Counted from the first letter of the stretch, positions 33,198-44,138 are shown. The stretch: DNA of 64,000 nt from Beauveria sp. NWAFU-1 (GCA_024472245.1 JANBXD010000003.1:3100001-3164000), one strand, 5' to 3'. Notes: generated by a model from the sequence alone, not told the origin. Translations and numbers: made by a program.

Positions 33198-34598
33198 ATG
33201 GTTGAAACATACGGCAAGAAGCGCAAGAGGGTGGCCGATTCGGCTGCTAATCCGAAAAAAAAGGTCACCATCGCTGGCCCTCCTGCAACCGTCAGCGTGT
33301 CGAAACTGGTGATACCCAAGTTCTGCCCACCCGTGATTGGTATGATGACACCCAAAAACTCTTACAAGTTTAAAAGCCACGGCATCAGATTCTGACATGC
33401 GGCAGCTATGACCCCGGGATTCGAACTTGGAAATGACTTGGTCTTCCACCCCTACGAGTCGAAAAGCGAGGCGCGAACCAAGAGCAAACAGCCTAAGACT
33501 GCGGTCGAGAAGAAGCTGATGCTGCATTCGACGTCGCATCACAGCATCAACTATACTGTCCGAGAGGAGGACTCCCAGCCAGGTTCAAAGCCACTACTTA
33601 ACCATTTCCTCGGCATCTATGACCCCAAGACTGGCAAGATGGAGGTAGTGCAGGCGAAGAAGATGGTGATGCGCAACACTGTACGGGCCAAACAGGCTTC
33701 CGCGGACGCCATGGAGGAGAAGGGAGCGAAGCAGAGCATGATGGATCTTAAGACTGACCTTGGTCAAACATTCGGAACGAAAAAGGCGAGAAAGGCCATC
33801 AACGAGCGTGTGCTCAACGCTATTTCACCACAAAAGAAGTCTGGCGACCAACCAGCTGAAATGGACGATGCATCTCGCGCCATGCTCCAATCGGTTGGCA
33901 AGGTTGCTGCCGGGATGGCAACTCGTGAGCAGCTCCAAGCTGTCGTCGACGATGCCAAGCCTCTGCCGCCCGTCAACCTCGATGCCGAAGAGATCCAGGA
34001 CGCCTACGACCCCAAGGCGGTCATTGGCGCCGATATTCTCGGCATGGTGCCCATCCGCGAATGGCAAGAAAAGGTGCGCCACAAGGAGGGTGTGCAGACA
34101 GTCTCGCGCTTTGTCGCCTCGCGCGTCAACGCCATTGCCAGCAACGCCGAGGGCGAAGAGCGCCTGCGCGTGCTGCGCTACTTTTCCTTTGTCGTCGCCT
34201 TTTACCTCAACACCAAGCCCGGCCGCCAAAAGGGCACGCGGTCCATTCCGTCGCGCGAAAAGCTGCGCGAGGCGCTCGCCCCGGCCCCCGAGGCCGTCGT
34301 CGAAAACATTCGGCGCAAGTTCTCCGAGGCGGGCGAAATGCGCAAGTTCCACATTGACCTGCTCATGACGCACCTGTGCGTGTTTGCGTGCATCACGGAC
34401 AACTTTGAGGTTGATACGCAAGACTTGCGCCATGACATGCGCACCGACGACAAGACCATGAACCAGTACTTTCGCGAAATCGGCGCGCGCGTCAAGCCCG
34501 TCTCTAAAAAGGCCGACGGCCATGTGACGTCAATTGCGCGACTGATTCTTCCCCTCGACTTCCCCAAGCAGAGATACATTGCGCCACGCAAAAAGTAG
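33198..34598 (+). CDS. rpa49: RNA polymerase I subunit A49
   Basis: Two exons: 33198-33339 and 33406-34598, phase 1; 444 residues. It is the Pol I-specific subunit that pairs with A34.5 and acts in initiation and elongation of rRNA transcription, in the nucleolus. The N-terminus is basic (YGKKRKRVADSAANPKKKV), a likely nuclear localisation signal. It is followed by the dimerisation module with the TPGFELGNDLVFHPYES strand block. The HFLGIYDPKTGKMEVVQAKKM segment and the VRAKQ helix are typical of the family. The C-terminal tandem winged-helix region (about 260-440) includes VSRFVASRVNAI and LRVLRYFSFVVAFYLN, and ends RYIAPRKK. The intron has GTATGA/GGCAG boundaries with a CTGAC branch site. 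Assignment is firm. Confidence 0.93.
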
Positions 34599-35315
34599 GG
34601 CCAGCACACGCAGCGCCTCTTTGGGAACAACGCAAGACATTAAAGTAAAGAAGCATTAGGATAGCAGGAAACACTGCTTCACGGCGTTTGGGAGCTTGGT
34701 TCCTACGCATTGTGTGGGAATAGTCTGGAAAATATCGGACTAGACATGGCAATGCAATTTTGTAGACATTTCAAGATTTGTGCAATTCGTCATGATTCAA
34801 GCCATTGTGACTGATCGCTAGCTGTACGGTAAAGTTCTTCTGCAGGTGGCATGTATACTGCTGCATCAGCAGACGCCCAAGCCACTAGCACATGACTATT
34901 TCGTCTACCTACCTGTCATACAGGACAAGACGAACGGAGTGGTCTTGGGAGCATAGTTCTACCGAGTCCCACGGACTGGTTTGGAGATGAGACGGATAGG
35001 ACGGATAGCCAACTAGTTGACGGCGCCGTCCCCGGCCCCACCCAAAGTAGCCTCGGCTCTGGGGAAGCTATTCCGTGGGGAAGTTTGTCGGGAACATTGC
35101 AACAACATCCCTTCGACAAGTTTCTTTTTCATTACCTCTTGTTCATATCTTGACCGCAAGATCCGAGCCATTGCATTATAGATACTGTATACACGAGACT
35201 TTGTTGTGCGTCTGTACTCAATTCTGTCCACCCTGTTTCACACCTGGATTCAGCCCTAGAACTTGACCACATCACCCCTAATTACAACAAGATCATCCGC
35301 GACAGCCCTTGCACC
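34599..35315. other. Intergenic spacer
   Basis: About 0.7 kb. It contains a short GGATAGGACGGATAGCC duplication near 34990-35008. The 3' end is the leader of the enoyl-CoA isomerase-like gene. No gene was seen. Confidence 0.5.
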
Positions 35316-36200
35316 ATGGCAGACAAGGTTATCAGCTTGGAATATCGCGGCCGCGTTGCCCTTATTACCATTGACAATCAGAGCAAGCTCAATGCCCTCA
35401 CGCAGCAGGACTACTTTCAGCTTGCCCAGTATCTGCACGAGATTGAGAAGCACGATGAAGTCTTTGTGACGGTCATCATGGGCAAGGGCCGCTACTTTTC
35501 CGCGTAAGGCTGCCTGAAACCCCCCTTTCCCAAAGGCCGGCCAAATCAAATAACTAACATGATGGAATATATCTAAAGCGGCGCCGACGTCAGCATCGCC
35601 AGAGCCAGCCCGACGGAGCCCGAGGAGGCTTACATGCACTGGCTGCAAAACTTTTCCGCCTTCAACCTCAACACGACGCTCGCCTTTGCCGAGCACCCCA
35701 AGATCCTCGTCTTTGGCCTCAACGGGCCCGCCGTCGGCCTGTCGGCCGCGCTCGTCGGCCACGCCGACTTTGTCTACTGCACGCCCAAGACGTTTCTCCT
35801 CACGCCCTTTTCGTCGCTGGGCCTCGTCGCCGAGGGCGGCGCCTCGCGCGCGCTCGCGCTCCGTCTGGGGCCGGCCCGCGCGGCCGAGGCCCTCATTGCG
35901 AGCCGCCGCATCGGCGCCGACGCGCTCGCACGCTGCGGCTTTGTGAATGCCGTCTTTGACGAGCCCGACTGGCAGGCCTTTCACGCGCGTGTTCTCCGCG
36001 AGGTGGACGATACCATGGGCGACCACCTCAACGGCGAGAGCATGACGGGCATCAAGAGCCTGCTCAAGGCGCCGGAGCGCAGCATCATGGAGTCGCAAAA
36101 CTCAAAGGAGGTCATGGCCGGATTGCATCGGTTCGTCAGGGGCTTGCCGCAGGAGGAGTTTCGGAAGCTGGCGATGGGAGAGAAGCGGCATAAGCTGTAA
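35316..36200 (+). CDS. Enoyl-CoA hydratase/isomerase family protein, probably peroxisomal
   Basis: Two exons: 35316-35503 and 35579-36200, phase 2; 269 residues. The intron has a TAACTAACATG branch site. It belongs to the crotonase superfamily. ISLEYRGRVALITIDNQSKLNAL opens the fold, and FSAGADVS holds the oxyanion-hole alanine-glycine after the intron. FGLNGPAVGLSAALVGHADFVYC contains the second oxyanion element, followed by FLLTPFSSLGLVAEGGASRAL. The Glu in AEGG sits near the place where delta3-delta2-enoyl-CoA isomerases carry their catalytic acid. The C-terminus is -HKL, a weak match to the peroxisomal PTS1 consensus. A role in beta-oxidation of unsaturated fatty acids (Eci1/Dci1-like) is the best reading, and other crotonase activities are not excluded. 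Its stop is 109 bp from the convergent cog1. Confidence 0.83.
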
Positions 36201-36309
36201 GCGGGGAGTTGTACACACTCTTTCTTCTTTGAGTATTACATTCTTGTCAATAGATGGTACGATGAGCAAAGAATCGTGTCGTGTCTCTATTTTGGAGTGA
36301 ACTATATTT

Positions 36310-38766
36310 CTATGCCAACAAGCCGAATAGTAGGCTAATGCGTTGCCAAAATTCACCAGCTTGCTTGACGAGGCGCTTGCGCGTAGACTCATCACTGATG
36401 CCCGTGTGCTCATATACCTGCTCTGCCACGTGCGCAAGACTCTTTGCAGCAGTCTCGTCCTTTCCAACGCAATTCTGCAAGACTGAAATATCAAACAACC
36501 ACTGCGTGCATAAATCTTTGACCAGCTCTGGGCTAGCCTGCCTGTTATCAGCGCTCCTCCCTTCTGCATCGTCAGCGGCCTCCTCATCTGCCTCTTCATC
36601 GGCGGGTTCCATCTTGTCCGCTTCGTTAGCCTCGTCCTTGGACTTTTTGCCCTTCTTCGTCTTCTTCTTGGACGATTTCGCGGTGACCGCATCATCCGTC
36701 GAACCCTTGGCAGTCAAATTTTCTAGCTCCTTTGCCCACGCAACGCGCAGCCCATCGCCAAGTCTCTGTTTCAATGCTCTCATGGCACCCGCGGTCCATA
36801 AATCGATACCGAGTTCCGACATGGTGATTGACAGACCATGCATAAAATTGAATAGCTCCGCCGAGGGCTGACTGGGAATTAGAGGATCGCCCTCCCATAG
36901 CGGCTTGCCAGTGACGACCCGGACAGAGAGCCCCGACAGGGTAAAGTCCTCGATGGCTGCATCCGCCACGTCTTTGGCGACCTTGGCATGCAAAGCGGGC
37001 ACCATGTCAAGGCCAAACTTCTGTATCGCGACACGATTGGGTAGCTTGCTTCGGATGTCGCGGATTATACGCAAGAAATACGTTGCAACACCCTTACTGT
37101 GCGTCCCATCCTTCTCCTTTTCCCACAGTTCCGTGATGTGAGCTTCCAGCTCCTTGTATGTCTTGTCTAGCGCGGAGTCAAGCTTGTCTTGCAGCTGCTT
37201 GGGGTCCTCCTTGCCTAGCGCCTGTTGTCTTGCCTCGATGGTCTCTTCGTCTTCTACCTCGTCATAGTCATTATCCCAGCGCTGCTTTTTGAGCGCATCA
37301 ACGACATTCTTGACATCGTCAATGACTTTGTACCACGACATGTAACTGTGGACAGCTTTGGAGACTGCATTATTCCTTCCGTATAATCGTGAGTCAACCT
37401 CCTGCAAGAAGGTTGCCGCGCCAACAGCGAGCGCGTCGTCGTAGCCGGCCTGATCCCAGAGCTTTTCTTGCTTGTCGCTAACACCAGGTTGCCAATCTTG
37501 AAGCGTAGCCGTAATTTCAGAACCGACTAGGCGAAGTTTTGAGACCTTGCTCTCCAAGACTGCAAGCATGCGACCATTAATGACCTGGCGCAAATTGTCT
37601 TGCAGTTCTTGCGGGTCTAAGCCCTTGGCTTTGCCACCATCTCGTATCCAGAGCTGAAGAACCTGTGTACGAAGCTCCATGATGTGTTTGTAATCTGTCA
37701 TTTCCTCCAATGTCTGCTTGAGGCCCTCGAGTAAACACTGAGATCCATCTTCCGCCCAATTCGATAGCATCTCGCGGGCCTGCTTGCCGTCGAGGTCGTC
37801 GTGTCGGATGAATGGCGTAAAGTATTGAAACTCTTCAGTACACCACCGTCCATATACATCTAGTCGTAGGTTTTCGATGCCCTGTAAGGTTTCATCTTCT
37901 ACCAGTGGATGCTTCTTGAGATTGGACAGTGCTTCGGGAAGCTTTGTCGGCAACAAAGCTTGAACGTCTAGCAGTGTTCGGGTATACAGTCGCAGTGCAT
38001 GTATGACATTCTCGAGCGTACGCGCTCGCTCGCCGTCTTCAACATCGAATGCTTGAATCATGGCGTTTTTGCGCGTTTCGAGAAAGAATCGCAAGGCATC
38101 CTTTGCCCCAGAGCTTGATATGAGACTCGGGACACATAGCGCCTTCAAGATGTCGGGACGTTGTGAGTCATCGCCAGGCTTCTCAAGAACCTTTTCCACA
38201 CGTCTTCGCAGACGTCGCCGGAGCGTGTCGAGCGATTTTTTGAGCACCTCTGCTGAGGCGTGAGTGTCGGGCGGGGAAGCGCTGTCGCTGAGGCTCTTTA
38301 TTACAAGCCTGCTCAGCGCAAGGACCTTTGCTGCAAGAACCAATCGATCGCCCTTTGTTGTGCCGTCTCTGAGTCCGCTGCCACCGTTAAGAATGCGCTC
38401 CGACACCAGGGCACACGCCTCCAGAAGACGCAGTCGTGTCGCAGCCGAGGCAGAAGAGTTTTCCTGTTGAGCTGTAAACCTTTTCAGGTTGGCAGCTTTG
38501 GAAGTGACAACTGTCCGCCCGCAGCGGCCGCCCATGGTACCGAGGACATGCTGTACCTCGTCGTTGTCGCGTCGCATGCGGACAATGGCGTCGGCGGTGC
38601 CCAGCAGTTCTCGGTACGACCCACCGACTTGCGTGCGCAGACGGCTGGACTTTTCGTCAATTTGTACATGGAGAGCTTTGTGGAGCGACCGGATTTGAGG
38701 GAGCGTCAGCGTTGAGGAGAAGATGTCCTCTGAGCTCTCGTACGTCGAGGGGTCGCGAGATGCCAT
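36310..38766 (-). CDS. cog1: Conserved oligomeric Golgi complex subunit 1
   Basis: A single exon of 818 residues. It is a subunit of the COG vesicle-tethering complex that recycles Golgi glycosylation enzymes. The N-terminal block SSEDIFSSTLTLPQIRSLHKALHVQIDEKSSRLRTQVGGSYRELLGTADAI is given here by its ends only; positions 10-61 form the Vps51/COG1 helical domain with the RxLVGxSYRxLLxxAD-like core. The remainder is alpha-helical, with coiled-coil stretches around residues 500-560. An acidic-basic low-complexity insertion KSSKKKTKKGKKSKDEANEAD lies near 670-690. It then ends in a conserved helix (LCTQWLFDISVLQNCVG). Length and architecture fit filamentous-fungal Cog1. The gene is uninterrupted and divergent from the accessory island to its right. 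Confidence 0.88.
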   Translation of the reverse strand: MASRDPSTYESSEDIFSSTLTLPQIRSLHKALHVQIDEKSSRLRTQVGGSYRELLGTADAIVRMRRDNDEVQHVLGTMGGRCGRTVVTSKAANLKRFTAQQENSSASAATRLRLLEACALVSERILNGGSGLRDGTTKGDRLVLAAKVLALSRLVIKSLSDSASPPDTHASAEVLKKSLDTLRRRLRRRVEKVLEKPGDDSQRPDILKALCVPSLISSSGAKDALRFFLETRKNAMIQAFDVEDGERARTLENVIHALRLYTRTLLDVQALLPTKLPEALSNLKKHPLVEDETLQGIENLRLDVYGRWCTEEFQYFTPFIRHDDLDGKQAREMLSNWAEDGSQCLLEGLKQTLEEMTDYKHIMELRTQVLQLWIRDGGKAKGLDPQELQDNLRQVINGRMLAVLESKVSKLRLVGSEITATLQDWQPGVSDKQEKLWDQAGYDDALAVGAATFLQEVDSRLYGRNNAVSKAVHSYMSWYKVIDDVKNVVDALKKQRWDNDYDEVEDEETIEARQQALGKEDPKQLQDKLDSALDKTYKELEAHITELWEKEKDGTHSKGVATYFLRIIRDIRSKLPNRVAIQKFGLDMVPALHAKVAKDVADAAIEDFTLSGLSVRVVTGKPLWEGDPLIPSQPSAELFNFMHGLSITMSELGIDLWTAGAMRALKQRLGDGLRVAWAKELENLTAKGSTDDAVTAKSSKKKTKKGKKSKDEANEADKMEPADEEADEEAADDAEGRSADNRQASPELVKDLCTQWLFDISVLQNCVGKDETAAKSLAHVAEQVYEHTGISDESTRKRLVKQAGEFWQRISLLFGLLA

Positions 38767-39567
38767 TGTGGAAAACTATCGGCCGCGCGAGAAGATTGGA
38801 GATTCGTGATTGCATATGCTTTTGATGGAATTCGAGGGAGTGTTATGAATGCATAATAATTCAGTAGCAGCTCAGCAACGGGTGCTGTTTGCTTGCGATG
38901 CTGTCCTGCGCTCTGAGATGCAAGGTTGACGTGGAACTCAACACATCTGCTTGGTGGGGCACGGAGTTGTCCTGATAGTTTGCCGCTGCAGGCGACTGGC
39001 AATCCAGCATTTGCTTTTGAAGATATATTTGGTTTCATCAACATCTTGGCCGACAATGCTTGCCGTATTGCTTCAACATTTTATTAAATCTATTCCATAG
39101 AGAAATGTCTCTTTAGTATGCACATTCCCTACCTACACTAATCATTTACACCTAGTGAGCACATCTCTAAGCGCCTATAAAAAGCAGTAGTTAGTATATA
39201 AAGGCTTACGAAGAAAAATGGATAGAGTGAGTATATAAATACTAAAGTATTATAATGACTTATGCACTTCTTTACTATTTACATATATTCTCTTTATTAT
39301 TTTTACAGTCTATTAAATCTTGGATATGGACGATTCTCCCATCACCACCGGAAACGCCACACCACCGGAAACGCCACACCACCGGAAACGCCACACCACC
39401 GGAAACACCACACCACCCACTACTATAGCCAGTGAAATTCAGCGAAGCTTTTGCGGAAAAGTTAACCTCGCTCCTCAATCATTAGCAGAATAGCTTATCA
39501 CGATTAAAATATAACACGAGTACTTTTGAATTCTCAAGCTAGGCGTGGTGTTTATGCAATCTGTGCC
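38767..39567. other. AT-rich intergenic DNA with a tandem repeat
   Basis: The first 300 bp are ordinary cog1 promoter. From about 39063 to 39560 the sequence is markedly A/T-rich and TpA-rich (ATATAAATACTAAAGTATTATAATG and similar), unlike its neighbours, apart from the GC-richer 17-bp array at 39345-39412. The composition resembles a RIP-decayed repeat, but no element ends or coding remnants were found. Confidence 0.55.
39345..39412. repeat. 17-bp tandem repeat, four copies
   Basis: Four direct copies of CCACCGGAAACGCCACA run head to tail. The first three are identical and the fourth differs by one G-to-A change (CGCC to CACC). The array lies within an AT-rich stretch and is not in a recognised gene. 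Confidence 0.9.
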
Positions 39568-41699
39568 TTATTTTGAAGCGATATATAAACAACAAGACAG
39601 GAAAAGATGAAAGAAAAAAAAGGAAGATGGGCCCATTCTCCCCCAAAGCCCTGCGTATCGAGTTATAGCCACATAACTGCCATACTTCCACGCGTCAAAG
39701 AAAAGCGATATGGCGCCTACTGCGAATCGCCTACAGTGCAACCCTTTGCTCTGCAAAGGATGCATCTTGGACACGAAGTCATAGAGGTTGATGTAGAGCC
39801 TGGATTGGCGCATATAAAACTTATTACTGAGGTATGTACGGACATGGCCATCTTTCTGTTCTTCGCACGCGTTGACCGTAAGCTCGACGTACTTATTTAG
39901 GTGGCTGGCCAGCTTGTCAACCTCGTCATGGCCTATAATCTCATAACGGAGGGCGAGGTCACTGATTAGCTGCACTAGGAGTTTTCCCGTCTGTGTAGAT
40001 CCTTTATCTCGCGACCATTCCGGATTGGCCCTGATTCGATTAAGGCATTCCGCATGCACGGCTTTTATGTCGTGCATGGGCAAAAGTCGAGTAACCACGC
40101 GCATGGCGACTTCAACATCATGCCCTTCTTGGCTGATACTAAACTCCGAGGCGAGCGTCGTAGGATTCTTGTCCAAATTCTAATCCCTGTCGAAAGTTGC
40201 CTGGTCATTCGAGGCAGCGCTTGCCGTGTTGCCTATGCTGGCGGTGGTTACTATGATTGGCAGCCCGTCGAAGAGTGTATCTGGGCACTCTTCATAGTAG
40301 AGACCAACTTGTTGTAGCGCATTGTACCGCGGGTAAAGAGCATACTATACGTTGGAGCCCATCGCTATGTCATGTGCCCATTGGTGTATGTCTGAATCGC
40401 ACCCGCAAGCCAACATAAGATTAGTGTCGCGACTGATGGCCGAGAGATATTGTGCGCATACTTGGCCTCCGTTGACTATTGTTGCAAAAGCGAGTGGGTT
40501 CATGGCCTCGTGCATGGTGATGTCCGACTGCAAATCCGTAATGTCGTTGAACTTGTACAGGTTTGAGGTCGCCAGTCTAACCCGCACACAGCTTGTATGC
40601 CCAGACATTGTAGCGCCGTGCATGCTGGGGCGGTCCTCGGGCAGAGTGCCAGCCACAGTTGCCAAGTAGGATGCAAGCATTGACCCGTCAAGCATACGCA
40701 GATTGGTGAGTTCCAGAGGATCCGGCAGTGCGGCTACCAAGGCCGCTCGTGTATTCGGCGGACCCTTGTCGTGAATAGACGCACGCCATGGAACCAAGTC
40801 GCAGGCCAACAGGGCCCTGTAACGTATAACACTTGCTGCCGTCCAGATTGCTGCGCGTGCGCCAGGACAATCCGCTATAAACGGCGAGGTCAGGCCATCA
40901 AACGCCAACTTCAAATGGTCACCCGCCAAGCCCACGTCGCCGTCATCTGTGACATCAACATAGTCGGTATATGTCGTGACGCACTCTGCGGCGCTGGCTG
41001 CAAGGAGACCACCACTCTCGGTACTAGAGAGGATCGCGAATATGTACCAGGTGTGCCAGTGGCCCAAAACCAGGTCCCGCATCCCTACCTCCTGCCCTGT
41101 GTATTCACGCCAAGCAGCTATTGTGTGTGGCGTCGCCACCGACTTGTCAATGCTCTTTGCTGGCCGTCGTAGGCGTGGTGTCAGCTCGGTCGAACTTGAG
41201 TGCATCTGAGTAATGACTTTTTGACAGCTGGGCCAAGTTCCACAGCCGTAAGCATCAGGTCTGTCCATTTGATGCCGTGCATGAGACAGATACGATCTGA
41301 CGATGGGTTTTCCACTGTAAAGTCCTTGACATTGTAGCCTCTCCAAACCGTAGGCGCTTCAACATCTCCGTCCCCGACGTCGTTTTTCGACAGGGCTCTT
41401 CTTCTTCCAGCCCATACATACCATCGCAAATTCTCCGGCGAATCTTCTGTCATTATTCCAATGGATTGAGCATTCTCCTTTGTGATAGTAGGATCATCAG
41501 CGACTCTGTCGTACACCCACAACCTTTCCAAGGACGCCGACAACTGCGCTGCTTTCTCGTCATCGTAGCTGACGAGTAGTTCGCAACCTTCGCACCGCGG
41601 CGCTTTTGAATCAAAAATATGCTTAAAGGATTCTTCGTATTGGCTCCTATCCTTGAGGCTTTGCTGCCAAAGATGGATATCCGGATTCGTGCTTGCCAT
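39568..41699 (-). pseudogene. Large broken gene, possible class I terpene-synthase-like
   Basis: An ATG at 41699 opens a coding-like frame to about 41220. The next 877 nt continue in another frame, the switch falling at an A5 run (41222-41218 on the minus strand); one extra A would join them. Two TAG codons then interrupt that same frame at 40347-40345 and 40182-40180, before a TAA at 39568. Counting one lost base, the frame is 711 codons. The family is not recognised from sequence alone. Three elements fit class I terpene synthases in kind and spacing. They are an aspartate cluster DDGD (40947-40936), NDITDLQSD about 134 residues later (from 40548), and a tail with an Arg-Tyr pair (40329-40324) about 75 residues further on, after the first TAG. 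Intron alternatives for the stops were considered and are weaker. The assignment is tentative, but disruption is well supported. Both TAGs could derive from CAG by C-to-T change. Confidence 0.6.
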
Positions 41700-44138
41700 G
41701 TTTCTGCACAGCAAAGCTGTAGGAAGGGTGAATATAGGTTGAACTAAGTAATGTAGCGTGTAGAGGTCTGTTGGTGCGTTGTTGAAAACTCACGTACTAT
41801 AACATGAAGCTGATGCTCTCCTTCTTATAGTTTTGATCGTGTAGCATGACCAGAGGAAACTGAGTCACCCTTAGGGCAAGCACGGCTTCCCTGGAGGCTC
41901 AAGTCTAAGTTGTGACTAGCCGAAGAAAAAGCACCTCACGGCCATACGTGACAATGATGACAATAATACATGTCCATTCTGGCCTCAGTACGTGTCTATC
42001 CTGACTCAAATACGTGTCTATCCTGACCTTGATGTCAAAGAATGCGGCTAACACGAAGAAGGTGAAAGGATAGATAGCAAGAGAGTCGTTGTTGTATTGG
42101 CGAACCATGTGATCAACACATACACATGACTTATATGATATGTTTAGACAGTCGCTCGTGCTATAGTCCCTTTAACTCATGGCAATACGTATCATGTCTT
42201 AGTGTAAGCTGTCGCCACTTATTCGGGACTCTGTCTTACGCCTCTTTCATTCTGTCTTCCGACAGCTCATCACAGGCCGCTAGCTCACTTTCTAAGCCTT
42301 CTCGCCACCTCTGGATATAGTGACGCTAAGCTGTTCTAACCTGGTTTCCTGCCGCCCTAACAATGCATAATGATACTGTAACAGTACTTGTTTAAGTAAC
42401 AGCGAGCTTGCCGCTTGGACAAAATCGCTGTCAAGGAATCGGAGCTTGAACTCCGGTACCCGGCGGGCGCCTTTTGCCCTTCCATAGGAGATCCCTAGGC
42501 GTTACATTATACAACAACAACATTTACTCAAAGCTCAGTCAAGAGAAGAATGCTGCGTGTCGTCGCCATATTGGATTGTCTTAGGAGGCGGAAGGCGACG
42601 AGCCACAGGAAAAGATCGGAACCGTTGGCAACAACACAGTCGTGACAAAGGTTCGGCCTTCCTGATTACATACATGCAGATCTAGGACACGTACCACTAA
42701 TTGCAAATTCGGAATGGTCGGTGCAGTTGTATTCAACTTGGGACCTCTACATCATATGACGGTACATGCAAGCAGCACTACAAAGGGCTATATGCAGGTA
42801 CTACAACGATGCAGGCATGACGTAGAACTTACCTATGATGTGAAGGCATTACAGCATAGCACACCATGCTAGCAGAGGACCGCGTATCTTAAAAATTGCC
42901 GTAGAGATGGCGGTTGTGATTGTCCGATGTGTACGCATCATGGGTCGATGATTAAACAGGGACTTTGAGCGTTCAGCACTCTTGTTAAGCCTATAGATGG
43001 CTAGGCCCGTGTATGCCACGTAGTCGTGTGCACGTGGCGTGCACGTAGCGCTATATCCAGTACTAGGTAGTATGAACAATCAACCATACATTACCATAGT
43101 CATTGCCTTGTCAAGTGTAATAAGTGGTGGTAATTACTAGGAACGAATGTGCGACCGTAGTTCTCGATGGGTAAATGGACCACTTGAGCTCTCTTATCGA
43201 GGCTATGACTAGCCACCGAACCAGGCGTATTATCAGGGGCAACCGTTCGCGACTGCGGCAGCCACACAGGCCGGCAGTTGGTCAAGACGTCTCGGAAAGA
43301 TCTGCCGCTGCACGCAAGCAGCCGCTGCAGCCGCCTGCAGGCAAACGCTGCAGCTGCTCGCGAGCAAGCGCAACAGCTGCCTGGAAGAAAATTGATTGCC
43401 TTGCTGGAATGATATTTGATTGATATTTTTATTTCTTAATCTCCTACTGCCATTTTCTTTTCTTGATAGCCGCCCGATGATACAGCAGAGGAACTCGAAG
43501 ATGACTGATTACCCTTTTGCTCCAGGAACTAGCGCTGTCTTTCCCTTCAAATGCCTGTGCAAAAGTGATTCAAGCAAGAGCCTGCTTAGGATTCGGAAAA
43601 GAATGAATTTTACGCACATGTCAAGGCCTGCATACATGAAAGCAAGTCAACAAGTTCCCAACTCATGAGCTGGTAGAGTTTAGGCCGAGCCCAGCAGGTG
43701 CCTGTCTACCGAAAACGGCGAAAACCTCGCTGCTGCCCGCACAAATACATGATGCATGATGCATGGCTGCCTGAAAGGAGGGGGGGCCAGCGGAAACTGC
43801 TCGCGGGCAAAGGGTTCATCTTGGCCAGCTGAACCCGCCTGCAAGTCCCCTTTGGTTTTAATATTGGCGACAAGGCAACAGCTGGAACGGCGGGCACTTG
43901 AAGCAGACCGGGTAAATACGTCTGCCTGGCGAATGAGCCGATATTACCTAAACAAATACAAATGTCTCATTGTAGTCGCTGTGGGCGCAAAGTCAGCTGC
44001 TTCTAATAAAGAGGGTTACACATCTAGCCTCATGTTTTGTGTACTTTTCTCGGCCCCCTCCAACTAATTTTGTTCCTCTCTAAATCTTTCGCTCCCTAAA
44101 TCGTCTTGTTTCTTCCTCGAGTAGCCTCGACCGCCAAT
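41700..44138. other. Accessory intergenic region upstream of beta-tubulin
   Basis: About 2.4 kb with no intact gene. Contents are a 17-bp direct repeat (TACGTGTCTATCCTGAC) at 41989-42005 and 42011-42027, a possible solo LTR at 42377-42506, and a CAG/CTG-rich stretch with several PstI-like CTGCAG sites near 43300-43385. The C/T-rich beta-tubulin leader begins near 44050. Open frames are short. Confidence 0.5.
42377..42506. mobile_element. Possible solo LTR (Copia-like), weak
   Basis: A 130-bp segment begins TGTAACAGTACTTG and ends GGCGTTACA, so its ends form the inverted repeat TGTAAC/GTTACA often seen in Ty1/Copia LTRs. The bases just outside (GATAC on the left, TTATA on the right) do not form a target duplication, which weakens the call. 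No internal retrotransposon coding region is present. Confidence 0.35.

Noticed and set aside
40180..40470. Introns that would remove the two TAGs in the terpene-synthase-like gene
   Set aside because: A 117-bp and a 72-bp intron can be drawn, but they would delete segments that read as good coding sequence, and the donors or branch sites are weak. Kept as an alternative only.
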